This document shows positions 1 to 6,181 of a DNA stretch of 6,582 nucleotides, piece after piece. A model generated the notes under the pieces. The model was not told the DNA's origin, made no database searches, and was given only the letters and a program-made list of their open reading frames with translations. The stretch spans positions 1-6,582 of the forward strand of contig CANLAY010000055.1 of NCBI GenBank assembly GCA_947488635.1. The letters are read 5' to 3'. Positions within the stretch are counted from its first letter, which is position 1. Each line of letters starts with the position of its first letter. The translations under genes were made by a program, and so were the position numbers. The stretch is from Candidatus Nanopelagicaceae bacterium (GTDB taxonomy: Bacteria; Actinomycetota; Actinomycetes; Nanopelagicales; Nanopelagicaceae).

Positions 1-635
1 AGTGCCACAGCGCATACGCCGGTACCGCAAGACTTAGTTTCACGGCTTCCGCGTTCAAAAACGCGCATCTTTACTTCGCGCTCACCGGTGATTTCAACAA
101 ATTCAACATTAACGCCTTCCGGGTAGGCATCCTTAGGCCGAACAACTGGGGCATCAGCAAGTGCGCCAACTTCGTTCAAATCATCTACAAACACAACTGC
201 ATGCGGATTTCCAACACTGATGTGATAACCGTTCCAAACTTTGCCATTTGTGGCGGCTGAAATCTCTTCATCTTCATCGGTAACTTGCCCCATATTTACT
301 GAGATATCACCAGTTGCTGGAACCCGCAGATGCTTAACACCATCTCGAGTATCAATTGCAAAAATACCTTCAGGTTGATGGCCGCGTTCAACCAAATACT
401 TTGCCGTTACCCGAATGCCATTTCCGCACATCTCTGCGAGCGACCCATCAGCATTGCGGTAATCCATAAACCAACGCTCATTCTTCTTGCCGATTCGGAT
501 AAGACCATCGGCGCCTATTCCGGTCTCTCGATTACAAATGGCAGCAGTCTGTGCAGTTGTAATGGATACCAAATTTTCGGGGTCAAAAACTAGAACAAAG
601 TCATTTTCAGTACCGTGGCCATAAGTTGCAATCAT
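1..635 (-). CDS. dapF: Diaminopimelate epimerase DapF (3' end cut by window edge)
   Basis: DapF interconverts LL- and meso-2,6-diaminopimelate in the cytoplasm, the penultimate step to lysine and the source of the peptidoglycan cross-linking residue. The frame opens with MIATYGHGTENDF, the usual GTxNDF start of the family, and runs 211 codons without a stop to base 1. Both members of the cofactor-independent two-cysteine pair are visible. Cys70 lies in NADGSLAEMCGNGIR, which fits the family signature, and Cys203 lies in KSCGTG. VGNPHAV (141-147) and the ERG before the second Cys are also family hallmarks. The family is about 270-290 residues, so some 60-80 C-terminal residues are missing. The ATG lies 7 nt after the miaA stop, with no well-spaced Shine-Dalgarno. 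A TAGAAT hexamer 10-15 nt upstream, inside the end of miaA, could be a weak internal promoter, but this is only suggestive. One oddity is GSRET where GxGET is usual. Confidence 0.96.
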   Translation of the reverse strand, partial: MIATYGHGTENDFVLVFDPENLVSITTAQTAAICNRETGIGADGLIRIGKKNERWFMDYRNADGSLAEMCGNGIRVTAKYLVERGHQPEGIFAIDTRDGVKHLRVPATGDISVNMGQVTDEDEEISAATNGKVWNGYHISVGNPHAVVFVDDLNEVGALADAPVVRPKDAYPEGVNVEFVEITGEREVKMRVFERGSRETKSCGTGVCAVA

Positions 636-642
636 GATTTGG

Positions 643-1539
643 CTATTCTATTTCCTGCAAGATTATTTCTAGCCGAGGCTGGATCGGAGAAATCCATTTA
701 ATTCGAGCATCTCGCGAGAACCAAGTTTCTTGCCGTCTAGCGTATTGCCTGGTTGCCCGCTTAGTTTCTTCAATCGCAGCATCAAGGGTGAGATCACCTC
801 TGCGCATTGCAATGACTTGGGCATAGCCAAGTGCTAATTGGGCGGTTCGCGCTGAAGTTATTCCGGCAGCAATACAACGATCTACTTCGTCAACTAAACC
901 AGAGGCATACATTCGATCTACCCGATTACTGATGCGCTCACCGAGTGCCTCTCGATCCATGACTAAGCCAAACTGCCGAGCATCTGGATACAGTTCAGAG
1001 TCTTTGCGAGGTAAGTTCGCAGTAAATGGTTTGCCGGTGATTTCAATCACCTCAAGTGCTCTAACTATGCGCCGGGTATTTGCGCGATCAATGGCAAGGG
1101 CTGCCGCCGGATCAAGTTTTTCGAGACGTTCAAACAAGACATGCGCACCGAGTTCTGCTACTTCCCGCTCTAGCGCTTCACGCACTGCCGGGTTGGTATC
1201 CGGAAAATTAAGCTCATCGAGAATTGCTTTTATATATAGCCCAGTGCCGCCAACTATTACTACCGATTTTCCACGACTATGGATCTCTGAAATCTTCGCT
1301 CGTGCCTGACTTTGATACCAAGCCACATTGGCATCTTCGGTTACTTCAAGAACATCTAGTAGGTGATGCGGTACCCCCTGGCGTTCTTCGACACTTAACT
1401 TGGCAGTGCCAATATCCATGCCTTTATAGAGTTGCATTGAATCAGCATTGATTATCTCGGCGTCTAGCTTTTGAGCTAACGCAATCGCGAGGTCACTTTT
1501 GCCAGTGGCAGTTGCACCACAGATAACAATTAACTTCAT
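643..1539 (-). CDS. miaA: tRNA dimethylallyltransferase MiaA
   Basis: MiaA transfers a dimethylallyl group from DMAPP to N6 of A37 in tRNAs reading codons that start with U, giving i6A. The 298-residue product is slightly shorter than the 316-residue E. coli enzyme and looks complete. In order it shows a P-loop GATATGKS (8-15), the [17 protein letters not shown] block (31-47) with the conserved Asp33, VGGTGLY (96-102) and [16 protein letters not shown] (156-171). ALGYAQVIA (237-244) and the basic [17 protein letters not shown] stretch (261-277) follow. The start ATG overlaps the miaB stop in ATGA, and no Shine-Dalgarno is obvious, so translation is probably coupled to miaB. The stop is TAG. 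Its i6A product is the substrate of the neighbouring MiaB, and dapF follows after 7 nt. The miaB, miaA, dapF order is common in Actinobacteria. Confidence 0.97.
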   Translation of the reverse strand: MKLIVICGATATGKSDLAIALAQKLDAEIINADSMQLYKGMDIGTAKLSVEERQGVPHHLLDVLEVTEDANVAWYQSQARAKISEIHSRGKSVVIVGGTGLYIKAILDELNFPDTNPAVREALEREVAELGAHVLFERLEKLDPAAALAIDRANTRRIVRALEVIEITGKPFTANLPRKDSELYPDARQFGLVMDREALGERISNRVDRMYASGLVDEVDRCIAAGITSARTAQLALGYAQVIAMRRGDLTLDAAIEETKRATRQYARRQETWFSRDARIKWISPIQPRLEIILQEIE

Positions 1540-2930
1540 GCGCGAATAACCGGGATACCTAACATGGTGCCCTTTACTTCGCGCTTAACGCGGCGTTCTA
1601 CTTTGCCGCCAGTACCAATTAAATAATGCGATGAACTCTCTGTGATATCTACCGTAATTAAGTCACCTGGCAGCGGCTGCTCAACCATTGAGTTGAAGTG
1701 CACCAATCTGAAATCTTCACTGCGCCCGGTCATGCGATCGTTATCGCCATTGCGACGACCAGAAACTTCAGCGACTAGAACTTTCATGGTGCGACCTATT
1801 GCTTCGGAATTAACAGATGCTGAAATCGCTTCTTGATGTGCATGTAAGCGGGTGTATCGCTCTCCCACAACTTCAGCCGGCACTTGATTAGGCATCACGG
1901 CAGCCGGTGTTCCGGGACGAATTGAATATTGATAGGTGTATGCGGCTGAGAATCGCGCTTGCGTTGCTAGATCTAGCGTGGCTTGGAAATCTTCTTCGGT
2001 CTCACCTGGAAAACCCACAATGATGTCGGTTGTTACTTGCGAATGCGGCATGGCCTTACGAACACGGTCGAGAATTCCTAAATATCGATCAGTGCGATAT
2101 GAACGGCGCATTTCCTGCAGAATTCGATTAGAACCTGATTGCAACGGCATATGTAGATGTGGCATCACATTTGCTGTGTTGGCCATTGCCTCGATTACAT
2201 CATCAGTGAAATCTCGTGGATGCGGTGACATGAAGCGAACTCGCTCAAGCCCTGAGATCTTGCCGCATTCTTTAAGCAGGTTCGCAAACGCAGCACGATC
2301 ACCGAAATCAACGCCGTAAGCATTCACATTCTGGCCTAGTAAAGTAATCTCGATAACGCCAGAATCAACTAAGGTATTTATCTCACGCAAGATCTCACTC
2401 GCTGGGCGATCTTTTTCAATTCCACGTAACGTTGGCACAATGCAGAAGGTGCAAGTGTTGTTGCAACCAACTGAAACCGAAACCCACGCCGTAAAGTCAC
2501 TAAAGCGTTTAGCTGGCAGAGTTGATGGGAAATGCTCTAGCGCTTCTAGGATTTCAATTTGCGACTCTTCTTCAATTCGCGCCCGCTCAAGCAGCACCGG
2601 CAGCGAGCCAACGTTATGGGTTCCGAAAACCACATCGACGTAAGGTGCTTTTTTAAGGATTGTGGCTTGATCTTTCTGAGCTAAGCAGCCACCGACAGCA
2701 ATCTGCATCGCTGGATTAAGTTTCTTAACCGGTGCTAGGAAACTTAGATTTCCGTAGAGCTTGTTATCGGCATTTTCACGAACTGCGCAGGTATTAAAAA
2801 CTACTAAATCTGCTTGCTTGCCCTGCTCGACTGGCACATACCCATCGGCTTCAAGTAAACCGGCAATACGTTCGGAGTCGTGCACGTTCATCTGGCAGCC
2901 GTAAGTCTCGACCAGATATGTGCGCGTCAT
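1536..2930 (-). CDS. miaB: tRNA-2-methylthio-N6-dimethylallyladenosine synthase MiaB
   Basis: MiaB is a radical-SAM methylthiotransferase that converts i6A37 of tRNA to ms2i6A37 using two 4Fe-4S clusters and SAM. The 464-residue product has the full three-domain plan. The N-terminal methylthiotransferase domain carries Cys12 (ETYGCQMN), Cys48 (NTCAVRE) and Cys82 (VGGCLAQ) for the auxiliary cluster. The radical-SAM domain has CxxxCxxC at Cys156, Cys160 and Cys163, followed by [17 protein letters not shown] (197-206), [12 protein letters not shown] (256-267) and [10 protein letters not shown] (302-311). A TRAM RNA-binding domain spans about 379-440 and ends in a basic tail. MiaB is preferred over RimO or MtaB because of these signatures and because miaA follows directly. 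The start overlaps the upstream amidotransferase stop (ATGA). AGGGG lies only 1 nt before the ATG, too close for a good ribosome site, so translational coupling is likely. Confidence 0.97.
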   Translation of the reverse strand: MTRTYLVETYGCQMNVHDSERIAGLLEADGYVPVEQGKQADLVVFNTCAVRENADNKLYGNLSFLAPVKKLNPAMQIAVGGCLAQKDQATILKKAPYVDVVFGTHNVGSLPVLLERARIEEESQIEILEALEHFPSTLPAKRFSDFTAWVSVSVGCNNTCTFCIVPTLRGIEKDRPASEILREINTLVDSGVIEITLLGQNVNAYGVDFGDRAAFANLLKECGKISGLERVRFMSPHPRDFTDDVIEAMANTANVMPHLHMPLQSGSNRILQEMRRSYRTDRYLGILDRVRKAMPHSQVTTDIIVGFPGETEEDFQATLDLATQARFSAAYTYQYSIRPGTPAAVMPNQVPAEVVGERYTRLHAHQEAISASVNSEAIGRTMKVLVAEVSGRRNGDNDRMTGRSEDFRLVHFNSMVEQPLPGDLITVDITESSSHYLIGTGGKVERRVKREVKGTMLGIPVIRA

Positions 2931-3679
2931 GCCCCTAAGCGTAATAGCAGCGGCAAAATCTCGGTATTTAGGCTCTTGCGATCAACAACCAGCACTTGAT
3001 GGTTGTCTAAAACTGACCAATCATCATGGCCCCAACCGGTAGATGAGATAACTACGCCACTTTCATCGCTGCGATAGCGCAACTCGTAGTGAGAATCAAC
3101 AGTCCATTCGCTTTGCTCGCCAACATTGAATTCGCAGGCCGCAATTAAATAATCCGGAGTCAATAGCATGCAATTTATACTGGAGAAATCACAATTGTCG
3201 CTGATCTTGGTAACAGCGCTACGGAGCCCATCGACTAAACCATGCTTTTTAATCTCGCTAAGAATCACATAGAAATACCGCTCGCTATCAGTGCTGCCTT
3301 GCGCGCGATTAGCAAACTCTGGATCAATGAAAGCTTCAACTGATGCTGCAGGACGAATCGTGCCGTTATGCATAAAACTGTAAGTGCCATCAACAAAGGG
3401 GTGGTTATTCTTAATATCAATGGTCAAACCTTTTGAAGCCAAGCGCAAGTGCAGCAGACCAGAATCAGCCGGACGATCCTTAACATCTACGAAAGTAGAA
3501 CTGGCAACTGCGCGCTCTAAATCAACGGTACGAGTGACTTCGCCACTTTTATCAATTGAAGTTATGCCCCAGCCATCTTTATGTTCATCAGACATGGCGA
3601 CAAAGTTTTCAAAGCCTTCGCCCACGATTTCGGCAAAGGTCGTATCAGTACTTGCGGCGTAACCTAATAGTCTGCACAT
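2927..3679 (-). CDS. Stand-alone class II glutamine amidotransferase (EgtC/YafJ-like)
   Basis: This 250-residue protein is an Ntn-type glutamine amidotransferase domain with no attached synthase domain. It begins MCRLLGYAA, so removal of Met1 would expose Cys2 as nucleophile, as in this family. Other hallmarks in order are HKDGWGI (33-39), [10 protein letters not shown] (75-84) with His77 and Arg79, NNHPF (91-95), FMHNGT (102-107) with the Asn-Gly oxyanion motif, and GSTDSERYF (128-136). The catalytic and glutamine-binding set therefore looks intact. The closest named relatives by motif are YafJ and EgtC, the amidohydrolase of ergothioneine synthesis. No egtA, egtB or egtD is seen here, so EgtC should not be assumed. 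The substrate is unknown; it may hydrolyse a gamma-glutamyl amide. It starts 20 nt after the desaturase stop, has no clear Shine-Dalgarno, and overlaps miaB by 4 nt. A TAAAGT hexamer 9-14 nt before the ATG could be a weak -10 element. Confidence 0.9.
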   Translation of the reverse strand: MCRLLGYAASTDTTFAEIVGEGFENFVAMSDEHKDGWGITSIDKSGEVTRTVDLERAVASSTFVDVKDRPADSGLLHLRLASKGLTIDIKNNHPFVDGTYSFMHNGTIRPAASVEAFIDPEFANRAQGSTDSERYFYVILSEIKKHGLVDGLRSAVTKISDNCDFSSINCMLLTPDYLIAACEFNVGEQSEWTVDSHYELRYRSDESGVVISSTGWGHDDWSVLDNHQVLVVDRKSLNTEILPLLLRLGA

Positions 3680-3699
3680 AATCGCGAACTTTACCCGCT

Positions 3700-4674
3700 T
3701 TACTTGGTTTTAGTTAGCCGAATCGGTTCTTGGCCACGCGCAATTAAGCGTTCGAAGTGCTTCTCACGCTTTTCATTAAAGTGATCAGATTCGGTTGTAG
3801 CCCCCGCCAGGAAAGCACTTAGTTCGTCGCGAGCGGCTTGGCCGTCACCGGAGAGATCTTCGCGACCAAATACATTCCAGGCGCGCAGTACTGGCGCAAT
3901 TACATCTTCTAAGTGTTGCTGCATGTCATAGATGCCAGCTAAAGCGATACCGACAGATTTACGGGCAAAACCTGGCATGCCCGCCCCCGGCATATCAAAG
4001 TTAGTCACCACATCTGTAATCGCGCGCATTGCCGCATTTGGTTCTAGATCAAGAGCAGCGCCAAGTAGATTGCGATAAAAAATCATATGCAAATTCTCAT
4101 CAAGTGCCACACGTTGCAACATGCTTTCACAGATTGGATCATCAGAGATAAGTCCAGTGTTGCGATGCGAAATTCTAGTAGCTAGCTCTTGGAATGAAAC
4201 ATAAGCCACGGTATGCAACATGTCATTCTCGTAAGGCTTTTGATAGCCAACTGACATATGAGCCATGCGCAGGTCTTCTAGCTCATAAGGATCAACGCCA
4301 CGTGTTGCCATTAAATAATCGCGCAGAACAATGCCATGGCGATTTTCTTCAGCCGTCCAACGTTCAATCCAGGTACCCCACGCACCATCACGGCCCATCG
4401 CAATCGCAATTTCGGTGTGATAGCTAGGCAAGTTATCTTCAGTTAACAAATTCAGAACTAGGGAATCTTGCGCAATAGGTGAAAGCTTAGAATCTTTAGC
4501 TTCCCAAGCATCACCATTTAAAGGGCCGGCAAAGTTGCGTCCTTCAGACCAAGGGACATAGTCGTGTGGGTACCAGTCTTTTTGGATCTTTAAATGTCGC
4601 TCGAGTTCGACCGCAACCACAGGCTCAAGATCGCGAATCAATCGCATCTGAATTGCTGGATCAAAACTCGTCAT
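3700..4674 (-). CDS. Soluble di-iron acyl-[ACP] desaturase (DesA-like)
   Basis: Predicted cytoplasmic acyl-carrier-protein desaturase (FA_desaturase_2 family), which introduces a cis double bond into a saturated acyl chain using O2 and electrons from ferredoxin. The di-iron ligand set can be read directly: Glu79 (LTEDNLPSYH), Glu110 and His113 (WTAEENRHG), Glu163 (FQELATRISH), and Glu193 and His196 (DENLHM). This is the expected E, ExxH, E, ExxH pattern. The 324-residue length suits actinobacterial members such as mycobacterial DesA1/DesA2, and there is no plastid-type leader or membrane segment. Double-bond position and chain length cannot be read from the sequence. The ATG at 4674 opens straight into the conserved N-terminus. 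No Shine-Dalgarno precedes it; instead palindromes and a TANNNT box lie in the 59-nt gap, so its own, possibly leaderless, promoter is plausible. It is probably the first gene of the unit that runs on to dapF. Confidence 0.93.
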   Translation of the reverse strand: MTSFDPAIQMRLIRDLEPVVAVELERHLKIQKDWYPHDYVPWSEGRNFAGPLNGDAWEAKDSKLSPIAQDSLVLNLLTEDNLPSYHTEIAIAMGRDGAWGTWIERWTAEENRHGIVLRDYLMATRGVDPYELEDLRMAHMSVGYQKPYENDMLHTVAYVSFQELATRISHRNTGLISDDPICESMLQRVALDENLHMIFYRNLLGAALDLEPNAAMRAITDVVTNFDMPGAGMPGFARKSVGIALAGIYDMQQHLEDVIAPVLRAWNVFGREDLSGDGQAARDELSAFLAGATTESDHFNEKREKHFERLIARGQEPIRLTKTK

Positions 4675-4676
4675 GG

Positions 4677-4688
4677 CGTAACGTTACG
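4677..4688. promoter_or_regulatory. 12-bp perfect palindrome, candidate operator of the desaturase
   Basis: The sequence cgtaacgttacg is its own reverse complement over all 12 bases and ends 2 nt before the desaturase ATG. It covers the candidate -10 hexamer TAACGT. A site of this size and position is typical for a dimeric repressor such as a TetR-family protein, but no regulator gene lies in the window. Function is inferred from symmetry and position only. Confidence 0.4.
4681..4686 (-). promoter_or_regulatory. Candidate -10 element for a leaderless desaturase mRNA
   Basis: Read on the minus strand, TAACGT fits the actinobacterial TANNNT -10 pattern. It spans 7-12 nt before the ATG, which would start transcription at or very near the A of the start codon. 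The lack of any Shine-Dalgarno upstream of this gene agrees with a leaderless message. The -35 region (TCGCGA at a 17-nt spacing) is poor, and a short TANNNT match can arise by chance. Confidence 0.35.
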
Positions 4689-4693
4689 TTGCT

Positions 4694-4718
4694 AAAAACT
4701 TACTCGCGAGTTAGAAGT
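4694..4718 (-). terminator. Weak terminator-like hairpin plus T-run after trmD
   Basis: On the minus strand, ACTT and ACT can pair with AGT and AAGT around a CGCG loop with a 3-nt bulge, and the stem runs straight into TTTTT. It sits 15 nt after the trmD stop, where an end to the rpsP-trmD unit would be expected. The stem has only seven pairs, two of them G-C, plus a bulge, so at best it is a leaky or partial terminator. Confidence 0.2.
4702..4711. promoter_or_regulatory. 10-bp perfect palindrome, second candidate operator
   Basis: The sequence actcgcgagt is a perfect 10-bp palindrome whose centre lies 24 bp upstream of the centre of the 12-bp palindrome near the desaturase start. It would overlay the -35 region of the proposed promoter. 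The two palindromes share no obvious half-site, so they may bind different proteins. Alternatively, this one may simply be the top of a weak RNA hairpin. Confidence 0.33.
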
Positions 4719-4733
4719 GAAGTGTTGAAGCGA

Positions 4734-5417
4734 TTAGAGATTATCTTGAGCGCGTTTGTGTGCTGCTTCACTACGCCATTTGGCGATTGCGGCGTGATTA
4801 CCACTTAACAAAATCTCAGGGACTTCAAGGTCACGCCAAGTTGCGGGCTTGGTAAAAGAGGGGTACTCAACGAAACCTTCAGACATGTGTGACTCTTCAA
4901 CGATTGATTCGGGATTACCCAATACCCCTGGGATCAAGCGTGTTACTGCTTCAATAATCACCATTGAGGCTACTTCGCCGCCACCTAATACGTAGTCACC
5001 AATTGAAATTTCATGAACTCGGATTCCACGATCACTATAGGCAGTAGTTGAATAATGTTGACGAACTCGATCATCAATGCCTTCGTATCGACCACAAGCA
5101 AAAAGCAGATGTGACTTCGTTGAAAGTTCTTCCGCCATTCGCTGGTTAAAACGCCTACCACCCGGGGTGAGAATAATCAGGTCGCAGCCATCAGTAATTA
5201 AATCATCTAACGCATCCCCCCAGATTTGCGCTTTCATAACCATGCCAGCACCGCCACCATAAGGGGTGTCATCAACGCTGTGGTGATTATCGCTGGTGTG
5301 CACACGCAGATCATGCACATTGATTTCAAGTAACCCTTTATCTTGGGCTTTACCTAGCAACGAAAGCTCAAGTGGCGCTAAATATTCTGGAAAAATTGAG
5401 ATGACATCGATTTTCAT
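4734..5417 (-). CDS. trmD: tRNA (guanine-37-N1)-methyltransferase TrmD
   Basis: TrmD methylates N1 of G37 in tRNAs with G36, using SAM, and so guards against +1 frameshifting. The 227-residue protein has the trefoil-knot SPOUT layout. It shows MKIDVISIFPEY at the start, DDTPYGGGAGMVM (49-61), LTPGGRRF (83-90), CGRYEGIDDRV (108-118) and EISIGDYVLGGGEVA (136-150). AVTRLIPGVLGN (157-168) follows, with Arg160 matching the catalytic Arg154 of E. coli, and LLSGNHAAIAKWR (203-215) closes the protein. The C-terminus is shorter than in E. coli (255 residues). By hand alignment, the expected catalytic Asp (E. coli Asp169) is Glu175 here, in VEESHMSEG. The start overlaps the rimM stop by ATGA and has the clearest Shine-Dalgarno in the window. 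RimM next door and the downstream gap suggest it ends the rpsP operon. Confidence 0.97.
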   Translation of the reverse strand: MKIDVISIFPEYLAPLELSLLGKAQDKGLLEINVHDLRVHTSDNHHSVDDTPYGGGAGMVMKAQIWGDALDDLITDGCDLIILTPGGRRFNQRMAEELSTKSHLLFACGRYEGIDDRVRQHYSTTAYSDRGIRVHEISIGDYVLGGGEVASMVIIEAVTRLIPGVLGNPESIVEESHMSEGFVEYPSFTKPATWRDLEVPEILLSGNHAAIAKWRSEAAHKRAQDNL

Positions 5418-5917
5418 TTCATCTCCCCCGAAATAATTGGCGGAATAACGACCACGATTTTGCCCTTGATATCAACAACTGGAACTAACTGATGTACGAA
5501 GGGAACTAATACTTCGCCGCTTTCAGCTTTAATCACCAGCACATCTTGGCCCGGCAGATTCAGGACATCACTTACTTCGCCAAACTTGCTGCCATCTTCT
5601 AGATTGGCAATGCAGCCAATCAATTGCAGCACGTGATAATCGTCTTCATCTTCACCTGGGGCATCAATATCAACATCGGCATAAAGCAAAGTGTCGCGCA
5701 GCGCCTCTATGTCATTGCGAGAGGAGATGCCTTCAAAACCCAGTAACAGAATGCCGTTGTGAACTCGCACAGAATTAACAGTTAAAGATTTACCGCTATC
5801 GGTTTCAACAACTGCGCCCATTGCAAAACGGGTAGCGGCATCATCGGTTCGAACTTCGATTGTGGCTTCGCCCAGAATTCCGTGCGCCTTACCAATCCGG
5901 CCCACGAGTAAACGCAT
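5414..5917 (-). CDS. rimM: Ribosome maturation factor RimM
   Basis: RimM binds S19 and the 30S head and helps late 16S rRNA processing and 30S assembly. The 167-residue product matches the family length. The N-terminal RimM domain (about 1-86) opens with LLVGRIGKAHGILGEATIEVRTDD, the signature GxIxKxHGxxGE region. A short acidic linker (GEDEDD, 88-93) leads into the C-terminal PRC-barrel from about 94, with YHVLQLIGC, LPGQDVLVI (121-129) and VLVPFVHQLVPVVDI (136-150), ending in VVVIPP. The ATG lies 22 nt after the KH gene stop. That spacer is A/T-rich and shows no Shine-Dalgarno, only a small cttaa/ttaag inverted repeat with a one-base centre. The stop overlaps the trmD start. The order rpsP, KH, rimM, trmD is standard in Gram-positive bacteria. 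Confidence 0.96.
   Translation of the reverse strand: MRLLVGRIGKAHGILGEATIEVRTDDAATRFAMGAVVETDSGKSLTVNSVRVHNGILLLGFEGISSRNDIEALRDTLLYADVDIDAPGEDEDDYHVLQLIGCIANLEDGSKFGEVSDVLNLPGQDVLVIKAESGEVLVPFVHQLVPVVDIKGKIVVVIPPIISGEMK
5423..5429 (-). promoter_or_regulatory. Strong Shine-Dalgarno of trmD inside the end of rimM
   Basis: Read on the minus strand, GGGGGAG lies 5 nt before the trmD ATG, within the last codons of rimM (Ser-Gly-Glu). It is the best ribosome binding site in the window and fixes the trmD start. With the ATGA overlap it gives trmD both independent initiation and coupling to rimM. Confidence 0.75.
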
Positions 5918-5939
5918 GGTTAGCGGCTTAAATTAAGGG

Positions 5940-6179
5940 TTAACGAACCTCGTCAGCTTCAACCAGATCGACACGAATTGTGCGACCTGCGAGCGCGCTG
6001 ACGACGGTACGAAGCGCCTTTGCGGTACGGCCATTGCGACCAATTACCTTGCCGATATCTTCAGGGTTAACTCGAACCTCAAGTGTGGTTCCACGTCGGT
6101 GAGTTTTTTCCTTAACGACTACCTCTTCGGGTGAATCAACGATTCCCTTAACTAAATGTTCTAGGGCTTCATCAATCAT
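5940..6179 (-). CDS. khpA: KhpA-type KH-domain RNA-binding protein
   Basis: This complete 79-residue protein is a single KH domain. It shows the KH core VNPEDIGKVIGRNGRTAKALRTVV (37-60) with the GRNG nucleic-acid-binding loop at 47-50, preceded by a short helical N-terminus (MIDEALEHLVKGIVD). Its size and position between rpsP and rimM match KhpA, a small RNA-binding protein widely conserved in Gram-positive bacteria. In several species KhpA pairs with KhpB (Jag/EloR) and affects cell elongation and RNA levels; that role is family knowledge, not visible here. No khpB is in the window. The ATG lies 2 nt after the rpsP stop (TAA-AA-ATG) with no Shine-Dalgarno, so translation is probably coupled to rpsP by re-initiation. 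Confidence 0.93.
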   Translation of the reverse strand: MIDEALEHLVKGIVDSPEEVVVKEKTHRRGTTLEVRVNPEDIGKVIGRNGRTAKALRTVVSALAGRTIRVDLVEADEVR

Positions 6180-6181
6180 TT

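Noticed and set aside
330..593. Plus-strand open frame of 87 codons
   Set aside because: It lies wholly antisense to the conserved dapF coding sequence, has no recognisable domain, and is best explained as a shadow frame.
932..1309. Plus-strand open frame of 125 codons
   Set aside because: It is antisense to the conserved core of miaA and shows no protein motif.
1936..2319. Plus-strand open frame of 127 codons, rich in Arg and Ser
   Set aside because: It is antisense to the radical-SAM domain of miaB; its composition is what the complement of that coding frame gives.
2927..3679. Ergothioneine gene egtC
   Set aside because: The catalytic motifs fit the broad family, but no other ergothioneine gene is present and the neighbours are tRNA-modification and lipid genes, so the symbol was not given.
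4566..4808. Plus-strand open frame crossing the trmD-desaturase gap
   Set aside because: It spans the only gap, so it was considered as a divergent small gene. Both ends are antisense to conserved coding sequence, and no domain or ribosome site was seen.
5918..5939. Small inverted repeat (cttaa, one base, ttaag) between the KH gene and rimM
   Set aside because: It is short and A/T-only apart from the ends, too weak for a terminator, and not clearly an operator.
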